From: an uncultured Duncaniella sp.
Lineage (GTDB): Bacteria; Bacteroidota; Bacteroidia; Bacteroidales; Muribaculaceae
Assembly: GCA_910586305.1 (NCBI GenBank)
Contig: CAJUGS010000013.1
Span: forward strand, 8,224-72,223
Direction of reading: 5' to 3'
Length of the DNA: 64,000 nt
Shown here: in pieces, positions 23,760 to 32,445 of the stretch
How positions within the stretch are numbered: position 1 is the first letter of the stretch
How the letters are laid out: every line of letters begins with the position of its first letter
Notes under the pieces: model-generated
Told to the model about the DNA's origin: nothing
The model's input: the letters and a program-made list of their open reading frames with translations, nothing else
Database searches by the model: none
Translations under genes and position numbers: made by a program

Positions 23760-25853
23760 TTATTTCTTTGGAAGTATAAAGAGGAAACGTGCGCCTCCGC
23801 GATGGGAAGTGTCAAGCGACACATCTCCTCCAAGCAAACGGGCCAAAAGCCTTGCTATAGTCAGACCAAGACCTGCCCCTTGTGTCTCCGCATCAAGTTT
23901 GAAAAAGCGGTCAAAAATCTTGTCCTTGTTTTCAGCCTTGATACCGATTCCCGTATCCGTAATGGAAAACTCCACTTTATCGCCATCATCAATCAGCCTA
24001 TAGGCAAGCGTGATTTTACCGTGTGATGTGAATTTTGCGGCGTTTGTCAGCAGGGCATTGAGAATCTGCTGCACACGTGTGGGATCGGTGAACATATCAA
24101 CACGCTCATCGGGAGCGTCGAGACAAAGCTCCACTCCAGGTCGCACACGACGTTTCACACTTTCAATCGTGAACTGAGACAGCAATTTGGCATTAACTAC
24201 CTGCGACTGCACCGGCATAGACTCGCTGTCGATCTCCGACAGACGCAACACATCGTTAACAATCGTGGAGAGCAGTTCGCTATTTAGTTCTATAAGGTCG
24301 GCAAACTCCTTGAGGTGCTTGTTCCCACTATCACCAACACAGTCGGCGATGAGATGGGAATACTCCGTAATAGCCTGGAGGGGCACAGTCACCTCATAGC
24401 TCATATTCTTGATGAAATCACTTTTCAGATTGTTTGCCTTCTGGGCAATGTCACGGGCCCTTATAGACTCGGCTCTCGATTTGCGCAGATTCTCACTTTC
24501 CATCTGAAGGGAACTGTTGCTGGCCGCAAGATGCTTGACAAGATTCCGGTTGCGTCTATAAAGCCGATACACTATTATGAGCAAGAGACCAAGTATGACA
24601 ATGGCTATCGACGTGACAATACTCACTGTCTGCTGCATGGAAGCCAGCGATTTCTTTTTTTCAAGCTCCATATCGCCATACTGTTTTTTCACATTATATA
24701 CGGCATAGGCCAGCTGAAGATCCTGCGACATTCCGCGTGCAAGTTCCTCGTTTTCTTCTTCAAGTATATTGGCATACAACGTCGCTGCCGTACGCTGTGT
24801 CTCCAGATCGCCAAGTTCCTCAGCGGCTCTGAGAAGATAGCCAATCATCATACGACGACGGAAATTGTTGGACGGACTGTCATAGTACTTTTTCAGCAGA
24901 GGGAGCGCCTTTGCATAATCTCTCTCGCTCATGGCAAGATAAATATCGGCAGCAGGGAATTTCTCGTAGGTAGCACGCACATTTTCGTCTTCTTCGACAT
25001 ATTCCTTCACCTTGTCATAATAATTCTGAATGGAGACAGGGTCAAGAATGGAAAAGTTGGAGAGCAGACGCGTGTAGATAGTGTAGTAGGAAGGCGCGTA
25101 ACTGCGATACTTACGGCCTTTGTCGTGATAGTACTCTTCGAGTTTTGCTATATCGTGGAGCAGGGCACGGTCAATGGCCACAGATTTGTGCGGCCTCGTC
25201 ATACAGTAGGCCACGGATGCGTGGACCCCATAAGCATTACGAATAGAGAAAGACGAAGCAGGCAGTTTTTTTATCAGAGACGCAAGAGAATCAAGATAAA
25301 CCCCAAGCATTTCGCCGTTAGGTTCCTGAGAGACAATCATACATATGCCGTGCAGCATGGCAATATGATCGTATATATCCGACGGAGGATTGACAGTCAG
25401 AGTCTCGATATATTCTTTAAGAGATGCGTCACGCTCCTCACGATCACTATAACGGGCTCGTCGTATATTCTGCATCATCCGGATAAACGTGAGCGTTTCG
25501 GCACGATCTTTCGACTCCTGAAATTTTAATGTACGGTCGCGAAGAGCATTAAGCACCGAGTCAGAACGCATATACCGATTGGCCTGGTTGCGAATAATAT
25601 CAAGAGCATCACCGGGCTGACCGGCGCGGTCGGCGGTCTCTATTATCTGAAATCCTATCGCGGCTCCGGCCGAACGCGGAAGCAGGTCGTATAGGTTGCA
25701 GAGCAGAGGAACAGAGTCAGCCGAGGTTTTGACCAACGACAACTGATGATACATGGAGTCAATGACTGCCTTGTCAACATTTGCGTATGCCGACATCCAC
25801 GCGGAAAGCAGGCAAAACAACATCGTTATAATGCGAGTGATATACTTCTTCAT
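23760..25853 (-). CDS. TPR-type membrane histidine-kinase-like protein lacking the phospho-acceptor His
   Basis: About 697 aa from the ATG at 25853, chosen over an upstream frame extension because it gives a clean signal peptide (MKKYITRIITMLFCLLSAWM). A helical-repeat sensor region extends to about residue 410, one membrane span follows (VTSIAIVILGLLLIIVYRLY), then a coiled linker and a dimerisation helix. The HATPase_c domain is complete: N-box NALLTNAAKF, DTGIGI, FDRFF, GAGLGL. The H-box, normally SHEIRTPL, reads SYEVTVPL; the codon at 24398-24396 is TAT, so Tyr486 replaces the phosphorylated histidine. It follows the HAD gene by 34 bp, with no response regulator nearby. Confidence 0.85.
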   Translation of the reverse strand: MKKYITRIITMLFCLLSAWMSAYANVDKAVIDSMYHQLSLVKTSADSVPLLCNLYDLLPRSAGAAIGFQIIETADRAGQPGDALDIIRNQANRYMRSDSVLNALRDRTLKFQESKDRAETLTFIRMMQNIRRARYSDREERDASLKEYIETLTVNPPSDIYDHIAMLHGICMIVSQEPNGEMLGVYLDSLASLIKKLPASSFSIRNAYGVHASVAYCMTRPHKSVAIDRALLHDIAKLEEYYHDKGRKYRSYAPSYYTIYTRLLSNFSILDPVSIQNYYDKVKEYVEEDENVRATYEKFPAADIYLAMSERDYAKALPLLKKYYDSPSNNFRRRMMIGYLLRAAEELGDLETQRTAATLYANILEEENEELARGMSQDLQLAYAVYNVKKQYGDMELEKKKSLASMQQTVSIVTSIAIVILGLLLIIVYRLYRRNRNLVKHLAASNSSLQMESENLRKSRAESIRARDIAQKANNLKSDFIKNMSYEVTVPLQAITEYSHLIADCVGDSGNKHLKEFADLIELNSELLSTIVNDVLRLSEIDSESMPVQSQVVNAKLLSQFTIESVKRRVRPGVELCLDAPDERVDMFTDPTRVQQILNALLTNAAKFTSHGKITLAYRLIDDGDKVEFSITDTGIGIKAENKDKIFDRFFKLDAETQGAGLGLTIARLLARLLGGDVSLDTSHRGGARFLFILPKK

Positions 25854-25887
25854 GGGTTCAGCGTGTATAACAGTGTCATGATGCAGG

Positions 25888-26568
25888 TCACACGTCAAGA
25901 GCAAGCCCGGGACGCTTCACTATCTCAAGAATCTCTTCTGGGGTTGTTGCTATATTGTCGGCATGAGCATCGACAAGTTCCCGCCTGGGCCTGAATCCCC
26001 AAGTAACACCACAAGAATCAACACAAGCCCTTCGAGCAGTCTCGATGTCAACTCCAGAGTCACCGACATAAAGCACCTTGGACTTGCGCGCCGGAGATTT
26101 CGAGAGAATCTCAAACACGATACTGGGGTCGGGCTTCACCGGAACGCCTTCCTTCTGACCCTCAACAGCCTGCCACTCTATAGCCGGGAAATAGTGAGTC
26201 ACAAGACGCTCCACGGCATCCTGGTATTTATTGGAAGCCACCGCGATTCTCACTCCGAGAGCCTGTAGATTGTTTAGCAACTCAGTAATACCGGGATATG
26301 GAGCAGTAGAGTCGCAGGCATGGTCATCATAATATTCCTTGAACTTTTCACGAACTGCCTCGACTATCTCCGGAGTGCGGGCCTCCTCTGGCAGAGCGCG
26401 CTCAATCAGACGTGTCACCCCATTTCCCACCATCATAGGATAGGACGTTGCCGTATGAGTGGGATAACCCATTTCACGCAAAGCATAATTAGTGGCCGCA
26501 CCAAGGTCGGCTATAGTATCAAGGAGCGTTCCGTCCAGGTCAAATATTACGAGCTGTTTCATAGTCAA
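25888..26568 (-). CDS. HAD-family phosphatase, phosphoglycolate-phosphatase-like
   Basis: This 226-aa HAD hydrolase has all four motifs: DLDGT (nucleophile Asp10, acid/base Asp12), the serine/threonine motif AVASNK near 115, the lysine in VKPDPSIV near 150, and GDSGVDIETAR near 170. A helical cap lies at about residues 18-85, as in Gph/PGP-type enzymes. The probable substrate is 2-phosphoglycolate or a similar small phosphate ester, but the family is promiscuous. It lies 15 bp after the tamL stop and probably forms an operon with tamL and the kinase-like gene. Confidence 0.82.
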   Translation of the reverse strand: MTMKQLVIFDLDGTLLDTIADLGAATNYALREMGYPTHTATSYPMMVGNGVTRLIERALPEEARTPEIVEAVREKFKEYYDDHACDSTAPYPGITELLNNLQALGVRIAVASNKYQDAVERLVTHYFPAIEWQAVEGQKEGVPVKPDPSIVFEILSKSPARKSKVLYVGDSGVDIETARRACVDSCGVTWGFRPRRELVDAHADNIATTPEEILEIVKRPGLALDV

Positions 26569-26583
26569 ATCGTCTTGTATTGT

Positions 26584-28968
26584 TCAGAAAGGATATCCCA
26601 CCGAAAAGTGTATGGCTGTGTCACGTCGCCAGTCGGGGTGAAGCAACGGCCAACGCTCCTGCCCGGAGGCCGGATTGTAGGCCTTGACTCCAAGATCGAG
26701 GCGCAGGAGAAAATAGTTGAAATCCATACGTATTCCCACTCCATAGGCCATAGCAATCTCTTTCCAGAAGGACGAGAATCGGAACAGACCTCCCGGCTGG
26801 TTCTCATAGTTATGTATTGTCCAAATATTTCCGGCATCAATGAATCCAGCGCCTTCAAGCACCCAGAAGAGCTTGGCTCGATACTCCACACTGAGATCAA
26901 GACTGATGTCGCCACACTGGTTGATAAAATAGGCAACCGAGTTGTGGGAGTTGTAGCGTCCAGGTCCGAGAGTGCGCGCACCCCACCCTCTCACACTGTT
27001 GGCACCTCCGGCATAGAAACGTTTCTCAAACGGGAGTACGTGGGAATTTCCATAGGGATAACCAAGCCCAAATCCGACATGGAATGCAAGAGCGTGACGG
27101 CTATTGATATTGCGTGTCACACCATAGTCAACCTCGGCTTTCACATACTGGGAATACTGTGTACCGAACACCTTGTATATATCTCCCCTTCTCTTCTGCC
27201 CGAAAAGTTTTGAGCCGGCATAAAGCAGATTGCCGGCAGTCTCCACCGATGCGCGGATAGTGTAGACCACAGGCTGAAGTATGTAGCGTTTTATCGTGGC
27301 CGATGCGATGCGCTTATTGGTATGGTAATACCGATAGCCCATACTCATGATGAAATGGTCCTCATAGCTGTATCGGAGCAGAGGATTGTCGGGCGCGATA
27401 GCATCCAGGAAATCATTGGTACGCTCAGGAAGATAGACATAATTTATATCTAATATGTCAAACTCATGCCTGCGTGTATTTGTGCGGTTCACCCATTTAT
27501 ATTTCCATGCTCCTCCCGCAATTATACGCGTATACTCCGGACGCTCCTGATAGTTGAATGATAGAGCAAATTCGGTGGAAACATTGAAACGCTGTCTGAC
27601 TCGACGCGGAGCAAACGGAAATTCAAACTTCGGGAAAGTAATACCAACCTCGCCGGCATACTCTGTATAGCGGTCGTTTATAAGACCGTTGAGGTTTCCG
27701 GAAAGGCTCTCGTAGTTCATGCGGAGACGCCCTGTGAAAAGCTGCGATCCTCTGGCGAGATTGCGGTGCTGGTAAGTGGCACCGAGTCCGAATCCGAGAT
27801 CACCCTCGGAATTTGTCCCCTCGACATCAAATGTCACAGACTGCTTCTTGTTTCGCGAAAGCAAAATATAGGCATCAAGTTCTTTCTCTCCGTCGGCAGT
27901 CGCAGTACCTGTCGGAACCATCTCTATATTGATGGACTTCAGTATACCAAGTCTTGCCAGAGATTCATAAGTGCGTTCGATTAGCGCAGCCTTGTAGAGA
28001 GAGCCAGAAGTGATATAGCACTTCTCCTCAAGAGCCTCCGGCGTGAGATACCTATCATGGCCGTATAGCACCTTTATGCCGCGATGATCCACTGTGTCAA
28101 GCTTGAGCGAACGTATTTCAGCAGGAGTGGTGCGTCCCCGAGTGTCAGTGACAAACACCACGTCTCTCACTCTATACAGTTCATGGTCAGGGATAGCCTC
28201 CGCCGGTATCGGAGACTGAGCAACGAGTTCAGAACCCTTGCGTGGAGGTCTTACAACAAGCGTAAGATCAACATCTCGTGAATTTTCAGCAGTGTCGGCA
28301 TAGAAAGTCACATATTCTTTTGTAAACGCGTAATATCCTTTGTCGCGCAGACGGCGAGAGATGCGAGTACGTTCCTCATCAAGAAGATCACGGTCAAACT
28401 TGTCGCCCGGATGTATTGACATCAAAGCAGAGTCGGCCATAATCACAGAGGCCACTCCGGAATCCGGAATTTCATAGGCCACAGATGAAATGACATGGGG
28501 CTTGCCTGTCATTACAGTATAGACAACTTCTGCCTTCTTCTTTTTTGCACTTATGATTGTATCGACTCGAATATCCGCCCCGAGATAACCTTTGTTAATC
28601 ATAGCCAGTTCGAGCTGGCGGGCGGAAGCATCGGTGAGTTCACGTGAAAATATCACCGGAGGCTGCCCCATACGACGCACCCAACGGTTGTACCATTTGG
28701 TTGAATCTCGGCCAGAGAGGTTGTAAGTATCAAGCTGTAGCTTCCAAAAACCAAGCACCTTGTGATTTGGCGACTGGCGCAGATAGTTAAGCAATTCCTC
28801 GGCTCCCACACTCTTGTCGCCCTCCACCACCACAGAGGCCTTGTCAAGAAGATACTCACCCTCCCCCACAAAGCGCGTAGAACTGCATCCCCACACAGCA
28901 ATAGCCACTGCCAATGTGAAGATACACCTATATATATAGTGAATGATGTGGTCCGATTCTATATGCAT
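26584..28968 (-). CDS. tamL: TamL-type Omp85 outer-membrane lipoprotein
   Basis: From the ATG at 28968 the protein is about 794 aa with a lipoprotein signal (VWGCSSTRFV; Cys28). POTRA-like repeats span about residues 30-390, including LEKCYITSGSLYKAALIERT-like segments. A 16-strand Omp85 barrel follows, with the lid-loop motif GGANSVRGWGARTLGPG near 645 and the terminal YPF signature. TamL is the Bacteroidota lipoprotein counterpart of TamA and inserts outer-membrane proteins or moves lipids together with TamB. The 29007 start would make a leaderless message given the promoter just upstream, so 28968 is preferred. tamB is not adjacent. Confidence 0.87.
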   Translation of the reverse strand: MHIESDHIIHYIYRCIFTLAVAIAVWGCSSTRFVGEGEYLLDKASVVVEGDKSVGAEELLNYLRQSPNHKVLGFWKLQLDTYNLSGRDSTKWYNRWVRRMGQPPVIFSRELTDASARQLELAMINKGYLGADIRVDTIISAKKKKAEVVYTVMTGKPHVISSVAYEIPDSGVASVIMADSALMSIHPGDKFDRDLLDEERTRISRRLRDKGYYAFTKEYVTFYADTAENSRDVDLTLVVRPPRKGSELVAQSPIPAEAIPDHELYRVRDVVFVTDTRGRTTPAEIRSLKLDTVDHRGIKVLYGHDRYLTPEALEEKCYITSGSLYKAALIERTYESLARLGILKSINIEMVPTGTATADGEKELDAYILLSRNKKQSVTFDVEGTNSEGDLGFGLGATYQHRNLARGSQLFTGRLRMNYESLSGNLNGLINDRYTEYAGEVGITFPKFEFPFAPRRVRQRFNVSTEFALSFNYQERPEYTRIIAGGAWKYKWVNRTNTRRHEFDILDINYVYLPERTNDFLDAIAPDNPLLRYSYEDHFIMSMGYRYYHTNKRIASATIKRYILQPVVYTIRASVETAGNLLYAGSKLFGQKRRGDIYKVFGTQYSQYVKAEVDYGVTRNINSRHALAFHVGFGLGYPYGNSHVLPFEKRFYAGGANSVRGWGARTLGPGRYNSHNSVAYFINQCGDISLDLSVEYRAKLFWVLEGAGFIDAGNIWTIHNYENQPGGLFRFSSFWKEIAMAYGVGIRMDFNYFLLRLDLGVKAYNPASGQERWPLLHPDWRRDTAIHFSVGYPF

Positions 28969-29015
28969 CCGAAGTTCAACGCTGCATTGTAGCAGAAAAC
29001 TGCCCATTTAACCTA

Positions 29016-29047
29016 CAAAATTACACCAAAGCAACATTATTTCCAAA
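29016..29047 (-). promoter_or_regulatory. Promoter of tamL
   Basis: Minus-strand TTTG (29047-29044), 20 nt, then TAATTTTG (29023-29016). The predicted start near 29009 fixes the tamL ATG at 28968. Confidence 0.6.
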
Positions 29048-29137
29048 ATACACGACAAAAAATGCGCTCATTTTAATTTGTGACACCAAAAATGCATTTT
29101 TTTTAGTTAAAATTATCAATTTTTCCAAAACAATAGT

Positions 29138-29145
29138 TACCTTTG
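29138..29145 (+). promoter_or_regulatory. Probable -7 element (TACCTTTG) of the SusC/SusD operon
   Basis: TACCTTTG lies 55 bp before the susC ATG at 29200. No clear TTTG/TTG was found 19-22 nt upstream; the operon may need an activator. Confidence 0.45.
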
Positions 29146-29199
29146 CCAAACTTTAGGACGAAATACCTAAAGCTTGATAATTCCATTTAAATCTAAACC

Positions 29200-32100
29200 A
29201 TGAGAAAAATCCCTAAAGGATCAAACACTTCTTTCCAGAACGTGGATAAGAAGCTGGCAGGTGGTCTCTTGGCCGTCGCCTTAATGGGAGGTGCCACTGT
29301 CAACGCACACTCCTCAGAAATTTTAGGGGGGGTAATTTGACTGTCTCCCAACAAGTTAACAAAAACACTACTATTTCAGGAACTGTGGTCGACGAGACCG
29401 GAGAACCCATGATAGGAGTATCAGTGACCGAAGTCGGCACAAAAGTCGGCGTAGCCACCAACATTGACGGCAACTTCACACTTAATGTTGCAAGAGGTTC
29501 CGAAATCAGATTTTCCTACATTGGCTACAAATCGCAGTCAATCAAGGCCGAAGGCCAGACCGGCCTTACAATAAAACTGGCACCCGACAACAATGTCCTT
29601 GACGATGTTGTCGTGGTAGGCTACGGTACTGTAAAGAAACGTGATCTCACCGGAGCAATTTCATCGGTAAAGGCGGATGTCATCACTCTAACCCCCTCGT
29701 CCAACCCCATGGACGCTCTTCAAGGACGTGTTGCCGGTCTTGATATCACACAATCGTCGGGCCGTCCAGGCGAGAGCCTCAGCATCCAGCTGCGTGGTAA
29801 CCGCTCTATCACAGCATCCGGCGATCCATTGTTCATAATCGACGGTATGCCCGGTAATTATGCGACCATCAACCCCAACGATATCGAAAGCATAGAAGTC
29901 CTCAAGGACGCATCGTCCACAGCCATCTATGGTTCGGAAGGCTCCAACGGTGTTGTGATAATCACAACAAAGAAAGGCAAGGAAGGCCAGCTACGTATAA
30001 ATTTTGATGCCTATTTAGGTGTAAACGGATGGTCAACAACACCAAAAATGAACTCTCCGGAACAGTTCATCGCCACCCGTGAACTTGCCCATAAGAACAG
30101 CGGAACAATCACCGACGACCTTGTGTTACAGCAATACAAGGAAGCCCTTGCCAACGGCCAGACTATCGACTGGGTGGATGAACTTCTCGGAACCGGTCTG
30201 ACACAGAACTATTCGTTGTCCTTGTCTGGAGGTACCGAAAAAACACAGACATATTTCTCGCTCAACTATTCCGACAACGACGGCCAGTATAAGAACAACA
30301 ACTACAAGGTCTACTCTTCCTCGCTTCGCATGAATACGAAGCTTGCCAGCTGGATAGAAGGCGGTGTACACGTCCAGGCCTCTTATACTGACGGCAACCG
30401 TACCAACTCGCATCTCAACGACGGTCTGAGAGCGGCACCTTTCGGCACACTTTACAAAGAAGACGGAAGTATCAACCCATATCCACTTGCTGCTGATGGT
30501 GACCTTGTCAATCTTCTTCTGGACCACGACAAAAACGGCTACCGCAACAACAACACCAACCTGCGCCTCTATGTACAGCCCTACCTCCGTATCAGCCCGA
30601 TCAAAGGCCTGACACTCGAGACCCGTCTCAGCGGCAACTTCGACTATTACACCAAGAACCAGTATGTGGGCTATGGTTCATATGAATTCTACCGCAACAG
30701 TGCCGGAGCAGACGGAACAAATGACAAGGACTTTCCCAAAAACACAAACGCCACCAAGGAAAACTCCCGCACTTGGGGCTACACATGGGAAAACATCCTC
30801 ACATACAACTTCTCACTTGCAGACATCCACGATTTCACCATCACAGGCGTGACATCTTGGAATGAATCCAGATATGATTACACCAAAGCCTATGCTACCA
30901 ATATACCGTCCAACACTATGAACTGGACCAATCTTGGAGCGGCTTCTGATCCTAAGCCTCAGGTGGGATCTGACTTCTGGATGAAAAAGCGTATGGGTCT
31001 GGTTGGACGTATCAACTATACCCTCATGGGAAAATACCTTTTCTCTGCATCCGTGCGTCGTGACGGTGACTCACGCCTTTCCTCTGACAAGCACTGGGCA
31101 ACCTTCCCTGCCATATCCGCAGGATGGAGAATATCCGACGAAGCCTTCATGGAATCAACCCGCACATGGCTCAATAACCTGAAACTGCGCGTGGGTTATG
31201 GCGAAACAGGCGCGGCCGGTATCGATCCCTACGTGACCTGGTCAATCATGCAGCCGGGCCAGATAAACCTCGGTGACAAGCTGACCGACATCTCCAAGTT
31301 CCCTGAGAATCTTGCCAATGCCGCACTTGGTTGGGAACGTTCTAAGAGCTGGAACATCGGCCTTGACCTTGGCCTTCTCAACAACCGCATCGACCTTGCA
31401 GCCGAATACTATATCACAAACACAGACGATGTGATCTGGAAACAAAGTATTCCCTCGGTCAACGGAGCATATGGTGCGAAGAACCCGTTCTGGATTCAGC
31501 GAAATATCGCAACAACCCGCAACCAGGGTCTCGAACTCACTCTCAACACCCACAATATCGAGACACGTGACTTCACCTGGAGCTCAACAATCACCTTCTC
31601 CACAAACAAAGAAAAAGTCACCTCACTCGGTGCCGGCGCAGCCGAATATATCGACTACACCACAAGCGACGACAAGACCTATACTCTGCACGTGGGAGAT
31701 CCCATTCACTCCTACAGAAGCTACCTGTTCGGAGGAATCTGGCAAACAGGCGAGGAAGCCGACGCAGCAGTGTTCGGCCGTCAGCCCGGTGACATCAGAA
31801 TCACAATCCCCGGTATGCGCAAAGTGAGCGACGGTGTATGGGAAAAGGATGTGGAACTTGCAGACGGTACAATCGAGACACGTCAATACACCGCGGAAAA
31901 CACCTATTCACTCGACGATAACTCCGACCGCGTAATTATCGGCCACAACACTCCCGACTGGTCGCTTGGCTTCCAGAACACATTCACCTACAAATGGTTT
32001 GACCTCAGTGTGTATATGTATTGGCGCTATGGCCAGAAGTTCAGCTATGAGGCCATGGGATGGTATAGCGATAACGGAGGTGCATTCCCCGAACATTTCA

Positions 32101-32423
32101 ACTACTGGACACCCGAGAACCCGTCAAATGATTTCCCGGCACTTGACTCGTCACGCGACTGGAGAAAGATGCCCGGAAATGCATCACGCTATTGGGTAGA
32201 CGGATCGTTCTTCAAAATCAAGAACATCACCCTCGGTTACACCCTTCCCAAGGGAGCTTGCCACAAGATAGGTATAGACCACCTGCGCCTTTACGGCACA
32301 ATCACCAACCCCCTTGTATGCGCCCGCAGCAAGTATTTGAAGGGATATGACCCCGAGCAGAACGGAAATATCAACTTCCCCCTCACACGCCAGCTCGTAT
32401 TTGGTCTCAACGTATCCTTCTAA
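29200..32423 (+). CDS. SusC-family TonB-dependent transporter, frame broken at a poly-G tract
   Basis: Outer-membrane importer for an unknown nutrient. The signal peptide (MRKIPKGSNTSF..., hydrophobic AGGLLAVALMGGATVNA) starts at the ATG at 29200. Its frame stops at a TGA at 29338-29340, just after seven G at 29326-29332. The main body runs in another frame from about 29331 to 32423: a carboxypeptidase-like domain (GTVVDETGEPMIGVSV), the VVVGYGTVKKRDLTGAISSV box, a plug (LFIIDGMPG, TAIYGSEGSNGVVIITTKKG) and the barrel. One extra G (eight) would fuse the two into about 1,074 aa. The body alone has only a TTG and no signal peptide. Phase variation, a frameshift mutation or an assembly error are all possible. 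Confidence 0.88.
29326..29332 (+). repeat. Poly-G tract (seven G) at the susC frame break
   Basis: TTTTA, then seven G, then TAATTTG. With seven G the signal-peptide frame terminates two codons later; with eight the SusC body continues in frame. Confidence 0.95.
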
Positions 32424-32445
32424 TTCAAAAAACTGAACCTATAAA

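Noticed and set aside
24315..25529. A 404-aa plus-strand frame opposite the kinase-like gene
   Set aside because: It is antisense to a gene with clear domains, has low-complexity His/Arg-rich sequence and no recognisable fold. It is a shadow of the minus-strand codon use.
26320..27213. A 297-aa plus-strand frame opposite the HAD and tamL genes
   Set aside because: It spans two real genes on the other strand and shows no domain.
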